DNA from: Actinacidiphila yanglinensis
Lineage (GTDB): Bacteria > Actinomycetota > Actinomycetes > Streptomycetales > Streptomycetaceae
NCBI RefSeq assembly: GCF_900107965.1
Contig: NZ_FNVU01000029.1
Span: 50,191-114,190, forward strand
Direction: 5' to 3'
Length of the DNA stretch: 64,000 bases
Below the pieces are notes generated by a model. That model was given only the letters and a program-made list of their open reading frames with translations, did not search any database and was not told where the DNA came from. Below, piece after piece: positions 17,852 to 26,819 of the stretch. Position numbers and translations under genes: made by a program. Every line of letters begins with the position of its first letter. The first letter of the stretch is position 1.

Positions 17852-18406
17852 ATGACGGTCCACATCCGCGAAGCGCGACCCACCGAATACGGCGTCCTCG
17901 GCGAACTGACGGGCCAGGCCTACCTCCAGGACGGCCTCCTCGACTTCGGCGAGAGCGACTCCTACCTCACCGAGCTGAGGGACGTGGCGAAACGGGCGGC
18001 CGCGGCCACCGTTCTCGTCGCCGTGGCCGACGACGTCCTCCTGGGCGGCGTGACCTTCGTCCCGGGCCCCGGCCCGATGGCCGACCTCGCCGCCGAGGAC
18101 GAAGCCGAGATCCGCATGCTCGCCGTCGACAGCGCCGCCCGCGGCCGGGGTGCCGGGGCGGCGCTCGTCCGCGCCTGCATCGACCGCGCACACGCCCTCG
18201 AAGGCTGCGGGAAGATCGTCCTGTCGACGCAGCCCACCATGGAATCCGCCCACCGGATCTACCAACGCCTCGGCTTCGTCCGCACACCCGACCGGGACTG
18301 GAATACCTTGCCGCAGCTGGACGGCATCACTCTCCTCACCTATGAGCTGACACTCCGACACCTCCGCGACACAACATGTGGAGATGCCACCGCGGCCCGG
18401 CACTAA
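17852..18406 (+). CDS. GNAT-family N-acetyltransferase
   Basis: A 184-residue protein from ATG 17852. Acetyl-CoA motif A is visible as IRMLAVDSAARGRGAGAALVRACIDRA (R/Q-x-x-G-x-G/A form), preceded by the beta4 strand and followed by SAHRIYQRLGFVRTPDRDW (motif B, Y-x-x-x-G-F). The N-terminal start IREARPTEYGVLGEL is typical. The acceptor is unknown. It lies alone between remnants of TcmP and IS256. Confidence 0.85.
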   Translation: MTVHIREARPTEYGVLGELTGQAYLQDGLLDFGESDSYLTELRDVAKRAAAATVLVAVADDVLLGGVTFVPGPGPMADLAAEDEAEIRMLAVDSAARGRGAGAALVRACIDRAHALEGCGKIVLSTQPTMESAHRIYQRLGFVRTPDRDWNTLPQLDGITLLTYELTLRHLRDTTCGDATAARH

Positions 18407-18407
18407 G

Positions 18408-18720
18408 GCCGTCGCGAAGATCACCGATGACCGGGACGAGCTGCTCGCGTTCTATGACTTCCCGGCCGAGCGCTGAGTCCACCCGCGGACCACGAATCCC
18501 ATCGAGTCGACCTTCTCCACCGTCAAACTCCGGACCAAGGTCACCCACGGCGCCGGCAGTCCAGTCGCAGCCCTGGCCATGGTGTTCAAGCTCGTCGAAT
18601 CCGCCCAGGCCCGCTGGCGGGAGATCACCGGAGCGCACCCGGTCTCACTCGTCGGGCCGGGACCCGGTTCGAGAACGGCCTGCTGGTCAAACGCACCGAG
18701 AGCCACGCGGCGCGAGGAGA
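18408..18720 (+). pseudogene. IS256-family transposase, C-terminal remnant
   Basis: The frame reads ITDDRDELLAFYDFPAER, then a TGA in place of the usual Trp codon, then TTNPIESTFSTVKLRTKV and ALAMVFKLVESAQARWR, the conserved C-terminus of IS256-type transposases (NPIEST motif). A frameshift follows near 18660, after which GARFENGLLVKR-like residues appear in another frame. The N-terminal two thirds are missing. Confidence 0.8.
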
Positions 18721-18728
18721 ATGACCGG

Positions 18729-19055
18729 ATGACCGTCTCCGACACGTACGGCACGAACACCTACACGGCCAAGGAGCTGGCCGACCTGCTCGCCGACCGA
18801 CTTGACGTGACCTTCGCCCAACGCGAGAGCGACTACCTCGGCGTGTACTTCCTGGCCACCCTCGTCGACACGACCCGCCTCCAGGTCCAGCCGAACGCCA
18901 TTCCCGGAGACGACGGGGAAGACGATCTCTACGACGACGAGCACCCCGACGTGTCGGTGCTCCTGCTCATCACCTCGTCAGCCGCCGCCGAGCCTCTCAA
19001 CGACGAGCTCTCGGCGGTCGAAAGCCTCACCAGGCTCCGATCAACTCGAAGCTGA
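18729..19055 (+). CDS. Small acidic hypothetical protein
   Basis: A 108-residue acidic protein from ATG 18729. It reads TAKELADLLADRLDVTFAQR and DYLGVYFLATL, then an acidic segment GDDGEDDLYDDEHPDVSVLLLIT. It looks like a real alpha/beta protein found as an orphan in actinobacteria, but I do not recognise a family. It lies directly after the IS256 relic with no strong ribosome site. Confidence 0.5.
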   Translation: MTVSDTYGTNTYTAKELADLLADRLDVTFAQRESDYLGVYFLATLVDTTRLQVQPNAIPGDDGEDDLYDDEHPDVSVLLLITSSAAAEPLNDELSAVESLTRLRSTRS

Positions 19056-19237
19056 GCAGCTGCCGATCCACAAGTCTTGACTGTTGCTCGTATCGGTTGC
19101 ACGAGGGGACTCTCCTGATGGTGCGGGACGGGCTGGTGGGTGGTGAATACGGGCATGCCGAGGTCGACCACTGGTCTCGATCCGGAAGTCGTACAAGCTG
19201 CGCAGCACGGCGTTGCCGTGCCGGATCGTCCCCAGAA

Positions 19238-19768
19238 TCAGGCGCGGGGCAGCCCGAGCCGCCCTTCGAGCTGGACCAGGAGCTCGGCGAGGAGGGCCGC
19301 GACCTGTCGCTGGTCGCCGTCCGGCAGGCCGGAGAGCACGGCGGTCTCGTACCGCAGTTGGTCTGGCATGACCGAGTCGATCAGCTCGCGGCCGCTTGCG
19401 GTCAGCCGCACCCGCGTCACCCTGCGGTCCCTGGTGTCGCTGCGGCGGTCCACCCAGCCGCGCTCCACCAGGAGCTTGAGCCGCTTGGTGACAGCGGCGC
19501 CGGAGGAGAAGGTTTCCCGCGCCAGCTCGCCGGGGGTCAGCTCATGTCCGGTTCGCCGCAAGGTGCCGAGAAGGTCGAACTCGGGGCGGGTGAGCTCGGC
19601 GCGGCGCAGCGGGGCGTCCTCCGCGTGCTGGAGCAGCGCGGCGCAGCGGTTGATCCGGCCGATGACCTCCATCGGTGCGGTGTCCAGGTCGGGGCGGATC
19701 ATCCTCCACTGGCGAACCACCCCGGCCACCGTGTCGTCGGCCGTCCCGCCGTCTCCCGCTGCCGTCAT
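19238..19768 (-). CDS. MarR-family transcriptional regulator
   Basis: A 176-residue protein starting at ATG 19768, overlapping the FUSC stop by ATGA. The winged helix is clear: LTRPEFDLLGTLRR, LTPGELARETFSSGAAVTKRLKLLVERGWVDRR, DTRDRRVTRVRLTASGREL (the wing with D-x-R motif). It is translationally coupled to the FUSC exporter and probably represses the pair through the dyad at 21465-21480, responding to an aromatic or drug-like ligand. Confidence 0.9.
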   Translation of the reverse strand: MTAAGDGGTADDTVAGVVRQWRMIRPDLDTAPMEVIGRINRCAALLQHAEDAPLRRAELTRPEFDLLGTLRRTGHELTPGELARETFSSGAAVTKRLKLLVERGWVDRRSDTRDRRVTRVRLTASGRELIDSVMPDQLRYETAVLSGLPDGDQRQVAALLAELLVQLEGRLGLPRA

Positions 19769-21447
19769 GCGGCCGCGCCCCCTCTGGTTTCCGTCGCGGT
19801 GCCGCCGCCCCCGAGCCCCTGGGCGCGCACCGTCTGGGCGAGCGTACGGTGTCCGCGGTGCTGGATGGCGAGCACGTCCTGCGCGGGCAGCGGGGACTGC
19901 CACCACTCGCCGGACGCGATGTCCAACAGCTCGCGCAGCTCGACCAGCGCGAAGGCCAGCCGCCGCCTGGCGGCCCCCAGTACGCCCGGGTCCGGGTCCG
20001 GCTGGTCGAGCGCGCGCTGGGCATCCTGCTGGGCGGCGTGGGCCCCGCTCAGCGCGACTGCCAGGATCCGGCTGGGGCGGCGAGTGACCACCGCCATCGC
20101 GGCGGCCATCCCGATGACCGCCCCGACCAGGGTGTCGACGACCCGGTCGGTGAGCAGCACGCCGGCCGACTGGGGCCGGGCAAACTCCACGATCAGGAGG
20201 GCCATCGGGGTCACACAGATGCTTCCCAGCCAGTAGTTGCGGGGCATGAACGCCTCGGCGGCGAAGGTGAACGCCAGGACGGCGAGGACCAGGGCGGTTT
20301 TGCCGGTGTCGGTGAGCGGGGTGATCGCGACGAAGATCAGCACGCCTATCACGTTGCCGACCACCCGCTGGATGCTGCGGCGCCAGGATTGGCTGACGTT
20401 GGCCTGGGAGACGGCGGCGGCAGTGACGATGGCCCAGTAGGGCCGTCCGACACCGAGGCCGAACGAGACGTAACCGGCCAGCGCACAGCCAACGAAGGTG
20501 CGCACGCAGACCGGGAAGAGCAGGCCGCTCGGTCGCATCCGGCGCAGGAGGGGTGGCCCGGGGAAGGCGTTCTCGACCTCGACCTTGAGCAGGTCGGTGT
20601 CGTGATGCGGATGGGCCGGTCGCGGGACGGGCCCGGTACCGCGTAGCAGGTCGGCCCACTCGGCGAGCGCGCCGGCGTCGGCCGCAGTCGGGCTGGCGAG
20701 GGCGATCTCGGCGCGGACCAGCAGGCGCTCCAGGGCCAGCCGGTCGTCGGTGCGGTGGCCGCTGAGCAGCAGGTTCTGCCAGCCGAGCCGTATGGCGGCG
20801 GCCGCGCCGTCGCGGATCGGCATCGCCTCGGGATCGCCGGGGGGCAGTCCCGTGTAGTGGGCGGTCGCCCGCAGCGCGCTGCGGACGGCACGGCGCTCGG
20901 GGCCCTGCGGGCGGAAGAGCCCGGGGGCCATGGTCACCAGGTAGGCGAGGGCCGCCGCGCCCATGGTCAGGGCGAGGTGGCCCGGCACCTGGCCGATGGT
21001 CTGGGGTACGAACACTGCGGCCGAGCTGACGAACGCGAAGATCACGTGTGCGGGCGGCCCGATCCTGGTGGCGTCGCAGAGCAACTTTTGCAGTGCGGCC
21101 AGGAGCGCGCCGACGGTGATCAGCGCCATGGTGCTGTCGACGAGCGAGGCCGTGACAAGCGCGGCGGCGAGGCTGGCGACCATGCCGAGGATGACGCCGA
21201 CCATGGTTCGGGCGCGCTTGGCATACGGCCGGTGGTGCGCGTAGGCGGCGCAGAGCGAGCCAGCCATCGTGTACATGGCCAGGTCCAGCCGGTCCAGGCA
21301 GAGCAGGACCAGGTTGGGGACCGCCGAGGCGACGACCGCGCTGACGGCGGGTTTGAACCAGATATCCGACGTCCGGCCCACACGCAGGACCCCGGCAGTG
21401 GGGAGCATCCGTGGTTTTCCTGGCGGAATGGGGGCGGCTGCGCTCAT
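19765..21447 (-). CDS. FUSC-family aromatic/drug exporter
   Basis: A 560-residue membrane protein from ATG 21447. It has two blocks of about five TM helices (residues about 30-170 and 315-460) separated by a soluble part, the FUSC/AaeB architecture. Motifs include YTMAGSLCAAYAHHRPYAKRA in the first block and YWAIVTAAAVSQANVSQSWRRS with IQRVVGNVIG in the second, the latter being the FUSC signature. It probably exports aromatic acids or drugs across the membrane. It is co-transcribed with the MarR gene. Confidence 0.85.
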   Translation of the reverse strand: MSAAAPIPPGKPRMLPTAGVLRVGRTSDIWFKPAVSAVVASAVPNLVLLCLDRLDLAMYTMAGSLCAAYAHHRPYAKRARTMVGVILGMVASLAAALVTASLVDSTMALITVGALLAALQKLLCDATRIGPPAHVIFAFVSSAAVFVPQTIGQVPGHLALTMGAAALAYLVTMAPGLFRPQGPERRAVRSALRATAHYTGLPPGDPEAMPIRDGAAAAIRLGWQNLLLSGHRTDDRLALERLLVRAEIALASPTAADAGALAEWADLLRGTGPVPRPAHPHHDTDLLKVEVENAFPGPPLLRRMRPSGLLFPVCVRTFVGCALAGYVSFGLGVGRPYWAIVTAAAVSQANVSQSWRRSIQRVVGNVIGVLIFVAITPLTDTGKTALVLAVLAFTFAAEAFMPRNYWLGSICVTPMALLIVEFARPQSAGVLLTDRVVDTLVGAVIGMAAAMAVVTRRPSRILAVALSGAHAAQQDAQRALDQPDPDPGVLGAARRRLAFALVELRELLDIASGEWWQSPLPAQDVLAIQHRGHRTLAQTVRAQGLGGGGTATETRGGAAA

Positions 21448-21464
21448 GCAACAAGCGTACAAGT

Positions 21465-21480
21465 GTTTTACCTGGAAAAC
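21465..21480. promoter_or_regulatory. Putative MarR operator
   Basis: GTTTTACCTGGAAAAC is a 16-bp inverted repeat (5-bp perfect arms) 18 bp upstream of the FUSC start, in an AT-richer patch that is likely the promoter of the FUSC-marR operon. Confidence 0.5.
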
Positions 21481-21654
21481 AAAACTTCCCCTCGTGGAGA
21501 GCCCGCCGGCCGGTACCACGCCTCCACGGGGCGCGTACGCCGCTCACCGCGCCCTTGGTCGCGTCGATCAATGCCGGGGGCCGCGCGCACCCGCGGTCGC
21601 CTCTCTCCGTAGCTCCGGCCCTACCCGGCGCGGTGGTGTCAGAGCCCAACGCGT

Positions 21655-21745
21655 CGGTCAGTGCCAAAGTCGGCGACGTCCGCGGGGGCGAGATCAGGTC
21701 GGTCGGGGACGCGATCCGCACGGGCCTGCCTCTGCTACAAGCGAC
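21655..21745 (-). pseudogene. DNA ligase C-terminal fragment (copy 5), frameshifted
   Basis: The plus-strand sequence closely parallels 12745-12810, the ligase 3' end. On the minus strand it reads RPVRIASPTDL and, after a frame slip, APADVADFGTD, corresponding to HPVRIVRDRPDLTPADVTGFGP in the longer ligase piece. It is a further scrap of the same gene family. Confidence 0.5.
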
Positions 21746-22008
21746 CAAGGAGCGGCGTCGTTTCAGAGGGCGGACTTCCGCGGGGGTCTCTCCTCGACAG
21801 CGGCCCCACGCCCCGATCCGATCCGCCGCGCCCGGCACGCGGGCCGGAATCCGGTCGGGTTCAGCGAGCGCAACGAGCCAGCACGGGGCGTCACCTCCCC
21901 TATGCGTACGTCCCGTTGGCCCTGGCTATGCTCCTTCTGCCAGTGTGGGCGATCACGCCTGCGCCCCGCCGGGCGTGCACAGGATCCGGGGAGTCGGAGA
22001 AGCAACTC
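21746..22008. other. No gene recognised
   Basis: No supported coding frame. The last 40 bases carry GGAGTCGGAGAAG, the ribosome site of the next gene. Confidence 0.35.
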
Positions 22009-22458
22009 ATGCACATCAAGGACAGCGAGCTGACCACCGCTTTGTCGGCACAACTGCAGGAGGATCTCGCCGCGGCGGCGTACGCGCGTCTGAATACCTC
22101 GCTCAGCGCCGCCCGTATGCTCACACCGCTCGGCAATTATCTGGTCGCCAGGCCCGCGGCCCGATCCGCGGCCCGCAAGATCACCGACGCCACCGACGTA
22201 CCGCTCGATGCGGCCATGGTCCTGGGAATCACGGCGGACGCCCTGCACGTGTGGAAGGCGGACCCGATGCTCAACCAGGTTCACGACCACATCGGTTCGG
22301 TGCCGCTGTCCCGCATCACGGCGATACGGGTGGACGACGGCCGTACCTGGCAGGACGTGACGATCACCCTCGACGACGGCAACGAGATCACGCTCCAAGC
22401 ACGCGGCGCGGTACACGCGATCGTGAGCGCCTACGACCAGCGAGGCCCGGGAGCCTGA
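22009..22458 (+). CDS. Hypothetical protein, PH-like C-terminal half
   Basis: A 149-residue protein from ATG 22009 behind GGAGAAG. The N-terminal half is helical (ELTTALSAQLQEDLAAAAYARL). The C-terminal half has strands VWKADPMLNQVHDHIG, LSRITAIRVDDGRTWQDVTITLDDG and ITLQARG, resembling the small PH-like domains in actinobacterial stress or YokE-type proteins. No catalytic residues are seen. Function unknown. Confidence 0.6.
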   Translation: MHIKDSELTTALSAQLQEDLAAAAYARLNTSLSAARMLTPLGNYLVARPAARSAARKITDATDVPLDAAMVLGITADALHVWKADPMLNQVHDHIGSVPLSRITAIRVDDGRTWQDVTITLDDGNEITLQARGAVHAIVSAYDQRGPGA

Positions 22459-22577
22459 CGAACGACCCTCCGACGGCCCGAAGCCGCAGGTGGAGCAGGA
22501 TGCCTTTGGCGACTGGCGAAGGCGCTCTCGATACGAGCGGCGACCAGGACCTGCATGCGGCCAGGAGCGGGAGCGCA

Positions 22578-22822
22578 GCGTGCGGCGGTTGGAGCCCGGT
22601 GCGCAGGTGGCCTTCGACGGCCGCACCTGGCAGGTCGGTGCCCTGGTGGGTGCCACGGTGCGGCTGATCGACGAGGAGGGGATCACGGCCTCGGTGCCGG
22701 CCTCGGTGCTGCTGGCCGACCCGGGCTTTGAGGTGGTGGGTGTGCCACTGGGCGGGGCGCCGCAGTGGGGGCGGTTCCAGAGTGTTCCGCTCCCCGCGGG
22801 GTCCCGTACGGTGCTGTGGTGA
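22578..22822 (+). pseudogene. Mu/TniA-type transposase N-terminal fragment
   Basis: From GTG 22578 the frame reads VRRLEPGAQVAFDGRTWQVGAL and VRLIDEEGITASVPASVLLADPGFEVVG. This matches the N-terminal beta domain of actinobacterial Mu-transposase-type integrases (FDGRxWxV). It ends after 81 codons without the DDE core. It is a remnant. Confidence 0.55.
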
Positions 22823-23200
22823 CCGGCAGTTCGGGTGGTTCGTGTGTTGTTGCTCCGGCTGTGCCTGGTGAGGCCGGTGCGGTGACGGCGTTGGCTGCGT
22901 TGGCGCCTGTCGATGGTCGACCTCGGCTCCCTGCCCATCGCCGGCGCCGCGGCTCCCAGCCGCTGGCTTCGTAGAACGCGCCGAACGCTGGCAGGACGAG
23001 GGCGGCGAGCACGGCGGGGACTTCGGCGGTCGGCGTAGCCGACTGAGATCTCTCGAACCTGAGACAGCGTCACTCACTACGGGACAACACCCTCGCGACA
23101 GCGCCTCGCCGCCCAGAACACAGCCACTGATCAGCAACAACAGCCCCGCGACCAACTGTCTGTCACAACCACTGTCAGGAACGCGAGAGATCGCAGCCAC
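22823..23200. other. No gene recognised
   Basis: No supported coding frame in these 378 bases; frames on both strands are short and Arg/Pro-rich. Confidence 0.35.
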
Positions 23201-23359
23201 CTCCAGGCCCCCCGCAAGGCCGTCGTCCAACTCACCGAACCGGACGGATCGCAGACCATCGTGAAACCGGGGCTGTTCGTCGACAACTGCTGGCGCCGGG
23301 CCGACAAGCTGAGCGAAGAGCGGCGCGCGGAACTCGACTCCCTCGGCATGCGCTGGTAG
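23201..23359 (+). pseudogene. Helicase-associated-domain C-terminal scrap
   Basis: The frame gives RKAVVQLTEPDGSQTIVKPG and RRADKLSEERRAELDSLGMRW before TAG 23359. The ending (L-S-E-E-R-x-A-E-L-x-x-L-G-x-x-W) resembles the repeats of helicase-associated domains in actinobacterial mobile-element helicases. The rest of the gene is absent. Confidence 0.4.
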
Positions 23360-23581
23360 GCGCGAAACAGCACGCAGGGCGGGCCTGATGTGGCTCCTTG
23401 AAAATCCCCACAGGTGCTTGGTGGGACCCCGCGTGCGCTCAGTGGATCTCCTCACCCACAGGGACCTGACGTGCGACATCGACCAGGGGGCGCGGGTTCA
23501 CTCCTGTGAGGCATCAAGCCGTGCTCGCTCTGAGTCGATCTTGCTCCCGGGGGGGAACGTCCTCCCCGCTGAGGAGGATTC

Positions 23582-24550
23582 GTGCCACGCTTCTTGTCCA
23601 GCTTCGCCGTCGCCGGCACCGCGGCTGCGCTTCTCGCCGCTTTGCTCGCGCCGGGCGCCGCCCAGGCCGCCGCCCCTGCCTCCGGCCGAGCGGCCGACCT
23701 GTCGTGGGTGGCGCTGGGCGACTCCTACACCGCCGGCGTCATCCAGGCCACCGGCGACACGTACGAGAACCCGCCCGACGGCTGCGCCCGGACCATCGAG
23801 TCCTACCCCGAGGTGATCCGCCGGGATCTCGGTTCACTGGTGAGCCTGCGCGATGTCAGTTGCGGGGCCGCCACGGTCAAGGATGTCTACGAGACGAAGC
23901 AGACGCCGCTGGGTCGTCCGCTGCCGCCCAGCGGCACGGATCCCGACGCCCCGTTCACGCCCGTCGCGCCGCAGATCGACGCCGTCGCCCCCGACACCGA
24001 TCTGATCACCGTGGGGGCCGGAGGCAACACCGTCGGCTTCGGCGAGATCCTCATCAGGTGCCTGGCACTGGGCGCCGAACACGGTAACCAGGGCACCCCC
24101 TGCAAGGACGAACTCGACGCGAGCCTGTCCGGCCGGCTGGACCAACTGCGCAAGGACTACGGGCAGATGCTCGACGCCCTGCACACCAAAGCCCCCTTCG
24201 CCCGCATGGTGACCGTCGGCTACCCGCACGTCATCCCCGAAGACGCCACCAGCTGCACCTACGGGGATCTGCGGCAGTTCGGCACCATCACCACCGGCGA
24301 CCTCGCCTGGGCCCGCACCCACATCCTGGAACCCCTCAACGCCGCGATCGCCCAGGAGAGCGTCGCCCACAACGCCACCTTCGTCGACCTCTACCCCTCC
24401 ACCACCAACCACAGCGTCTGCGACAGCAACCACTGGGTCGACGGCATCTTCAGCAGCCTTATCCCGCTGCGCTACGCCTACGTGCACCCCAACGCCAAGG
24501 GCCAGGCCAACACCGCCAGCCAGGTCGAGGACGCCATCCTCGGAGGATGA
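23582..24550 (+). CDS. Secreted SGNH/GDSL-family hydrolase
   Basis: A 322-residue protein from GTG 23582, behind GAGGAGGA. It has a cleavable signal peptide with an Ala-rich core and AQAAA site near residue 30. SGNH blocks follow: WVALGDSYTAGV (block I, Ser nucleophile), VSCGAAT (block II Gly), VGAGGNTVGF (block III Asn) and YVHPNAKGQ (block V His). Six or more Cys suggest disulfides, as in Streptomyces lipases/esterases. It is exported and hydrolyses esters. A broken relative is at 10661-11158. Confidence 0.88.
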   Translation: MPRFLSSFAVAGTAAALLAALLAPGAAQAAAPASGRAADLSWVALGDSYTAGVIQATGDTYENPPDGCARTIESYPEVIRRDLGSLVSLRDVSCGAATVKDVYETKQTPLGRPLPPSGTDPDAPFTPVAPQIDAVAPDTDLITVGAGGNTVGFGEILIRCLALGAEHGNQGTPCKDELDASLSGRLDQLRKDYGQMLDALHTKAPFARMVTVGYPHVIPEDATSCTYGDLRQFGTITTGDLAWARTHILEPLNAAIAQESVAHNATFVDLYPSTTNHSVCDSNHWVDGIFSSLIPLRYAYVHPNAKGQANTASQVEDAILGG

Positions 24551-24870
24551 CCCGGTGCGGCTGGCGCGACCGCGGCCGCACCGCCGGTCCCGCCAGCCAC
24601 CAGGACCTCCACATCCCCGTGGCCGCAGCCACAGACCGTGGCAGCCCCGTCTCGCGTCGTTCGCCCCAACTGCCCACACGGTTGAAGAGCGGATTATGTC
24701 GCGCGAGAAGCGGCACCGGCCGCTTTCAGGCTCTGACCGCAATTTCGTGAGCGGCCTGACGGTGATCAGCGATCACGCGCGAGGGCAGCAAGGCCCAAGC
24801 CCTTTGGCCGGCCCGCCGGAGGACCTTCCTGTCCTCGCGCAAGTGCTGGTCAGTCCTGGGCGCTTCGTGT
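24551..24870. other. No gene recognised
   Basis: A minus-strand frame near 24730-24870 reads LREDRKVLRRAGQRAWALLPSR and may be a remnant, but it lacks a start and a recognisable family. Confidence 0.35.
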
Positions 24871-25221
24871 CTACCAGAGCCCGCCGTGACGGTGGCGAAC
24901 CGGAGGGATATCTGCGTCGTCAAGGTCGTGGCCGGCGAGGTGCAGTCCGCGGATTCGTTGGGCTTCGAGTCGCCCCTTGAGCCGGGCCCGGCCTTCAGCT
25001 GTAGCGATCTCAGTCGAGAACGAGGCATCTCTGAAGTCCAGCAGCCACCACTGCCAGGAGGTGATCCGACGCAGCATCTTCGTCGGAACAGGGCGACGGC
25101 CTTCGAGGGCGGCGCGGGCCAGTTCGCCATGCGTGTAGCGCAGGTGGTATAGGGACATGGACACGGTAGCGCCGTCTTCGACGTGGAGTTGTCTGGGAGT
25201 CGTGCGGACGGTTCTGGACAT
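24871..25221 (-). CDS. Hypothetical protein (116 aa)
   Basis: ATG 25221 follows ACGGAGGCTCTCG, a good ribosome site. The product shows protein-like composition: HVEDGATVSMSLYHLRYTHGEL, LRRITSWQWWLLDFRDASFS, and a helical middle. No family is recognised. It is an orphan between the SGNH gene and a replication-protein remnant. Confidence 0.5.
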   Translation of the reverse strand: MSRTVRTTPRQLHVEDGATVSMSLYHLRYTHGELARAALEGRRPVPTKMLRRITSWQWWLLDFRDASFSTEIATAEGRARLKGRLEAQRIRGLHLAGHDLDDADIPPVRHRHGGLW

Positions 25222-25497
25222 CGAGAGCCTCCGTAGGGCCCTCTGGGCTTTCCAGAGGTACCTACGGGGGGTGCGTAGCGGTCAGCACGACTCAGCCCCT
25301 CGTCGGTCGGACGGCCTACCAACAGCACGGTAGTCGCGCGGAGGCCTCGAGGCCTGGATTTTCTGCTCGCCCCGTCACGGAACTGCGACCAGAGCCGCTT
25401 TCAGAGAACCTCATCAGGCCCGGGCGCCAGGTGTCCGGGCCCGCCCGCGTTACCCGGTCTGCTGTCACCGATGAGAGATGCGCTGTCACGAGACTGA
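25222..25497. other. No gene recognised
   Basis: No supported coding sequence; it presumably contains the promoter of the preceding minus-strand gene. Confidence 0.3.
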
Positions 25498-25960
25498 CTA
25501 CTCGGCGGTGTTGTCCAGCGCCTGGACGAGTCCGCGTTTGGGCATGTTGGCCCCCGCGCGGTGCCAGGTCGGTCCTTGCGGACCGTGGGCGGTCAGGTCC
25601 TCCAGCGAGGCCACCAGCAGCGGTATCGCGTCCGACCCGGCTCGGTAGGGCCGGTAGCTGGAGTGCCATTGGTCTGCGGTCAGTTCGAGGACGAGGTTGA
25701 TGCAGGTGACCAGCGCCGGGCGGGACATACCGGTGAAGACGGCGGCGACCTGCGGAGTGCCCGAGCGGCCAGTGGGCGGGAACAGCGTGCGCCAGTGCAG
25801 CTTGTCCGTATCGCCGATCATCGCGTTGTGGCGCCTCCCGTCGTAGACGGTGCGGGCGAAGTACTGCTCGTAGCGTGCCAGTTTCTCCGCCACCCGCTGC
25901 GGGCACTCCGTGCCCCGGTCGACCTCGATCTTGTGGGCGTAGTTCTGAGCTGACCGTTGA
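25498..25960 (-). pseudogene. Replication-relaxation protein, C-terminal fragment
   Basis: The minus frame reads KIEVDRGTECPQRVAEKLARYEQYF and continues to LTAHGPQGPTWHRAG near the stop. E-V-D-R-G-T followed by R-V-A-x-K-L-x-R-Y-E is the core of actinobacterial replication-relaxation (plasmid/ICE) proteins. The N-terminal winged helix is absent and the upstream junction is abrupt near 25960. It marks a lost integrative element. Confidence 0.6.
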
Positions 25961-26022
25961 CCGATCGAGCCCTGCCCTGAGCCGGTGCGGGGATTGTCAC
26001 TGGTGTCGGCTTGGATGAGGCC

Positions 26023-26715
26023 ATGTCTGTGTATGAAGTGACCCGCCGGTTGCCGGAGATACCGACTGTTCGGGATCGTTCCCGAGCCATGGCGATGCTG
26101 GACGCCATCCTGAGCCCGGGCTGGGACTCGCGGTTCTACTCCTTCGATTCCCGGTGGTCGCCCACCGAGGAGATGGCCTCGATGCGGGACGGCTGCGGGA
26201 ACGAGTACTCGATCGTCTTCTCTTCGGCTGGGGCGTATGCCCGCGGGTTCGACCACGAGTCGCCGATGAGCCCCTATCGAGACAATCCTCTGGCGCCGTG
26301 GCCTGGCCTGGTCGACTCGGTCCCTGCGGTCTTCCGTTCCTGCGTGGAGGAGCCGGCCTTCAGCGAGCCTGATGGGACGCCCCGGGCAACAGTGTGCTTC
26401 TGGCGCGAGCAGTCCGACGTCGCCTGGCGATCGGGGGACGTCGAGGTTCCCGCGGAAGGCAGGGAGGATGCCGACGGTGCCGATTGGCTGTTCGACGTCT
26501 TGGTGGACGGACGGCCTGAGGCATACCAGCAGTTCGCCGAGGAGTACTACGAGATCACGGTCGACCTCGTCGCTGTGCGCCATGTCTATGCTCTGCGACA
26601 GCTCTCGCAGAGCATCGTCTCGTCACTGAACCCGGATGTGAACCTGGACGACCTCGCGGAGGACATCGCCCAGATCGGCTATGCCGTCACGGATACGGAT
26701 GTGGTTCTGGACTGA
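26023..26715 (+). CDS. Hypothetical cytosolic protein
   Basis: A 230-residue protein from ATG 26023 (TTG 26011 is an alternative). It is acidic and aromatic-rich: GWDSRFYSFDSRWSPTEEMASM, GNEYSIVFSSAGAYARGFDHESP, PWPGLVDSVP, ATVCFWRE, DWLFDVLVDGRPEAY. The overall pattern resembles immunity or SMI1-like actinobacterial orphans, but there is no firm family match and no toxin gene next to it. Function not assigned. Confidence 0.55.
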   Translation: MSVYEVTRRLPEIPTVRDRSRAMAMLDAILSPGWDSRFYSFDSRWSPTEEMASMRDGCGNEYSIVFSSAGAYARGFDHESPMSPYRDNPLAPWPGLVDSVPAVFRSCVEEPAFSEPDGTPRATVCFWREQSDVAWRSGDVEVPAEGREDADGADWLFDVLVDGRPEAYQQFAEEYYEITVDLVAVRHVYALRQLSQSIVSSLNPDVNLDDLAEDIAQIGYAVTDTDVVLD

Positions 26716-26819
26716 CCGTATGGCCGCCCAAAAAATGATCCCTTCCGGGCGACTGCGGGCGTCGGGTCTTGGCCTGCTGTCCTCTCGGCTGCTGGTGTGC
26801 TCAGGGCTAGGCTTCGCGC

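Noticed and set aside
19769..21838. Extension of the MarR frame to an 866-codon ORF
   Set aside because: The upstream part is a shadow of the FUSC gene; MarR begins at ATG 19768 with an ATGA overlap.
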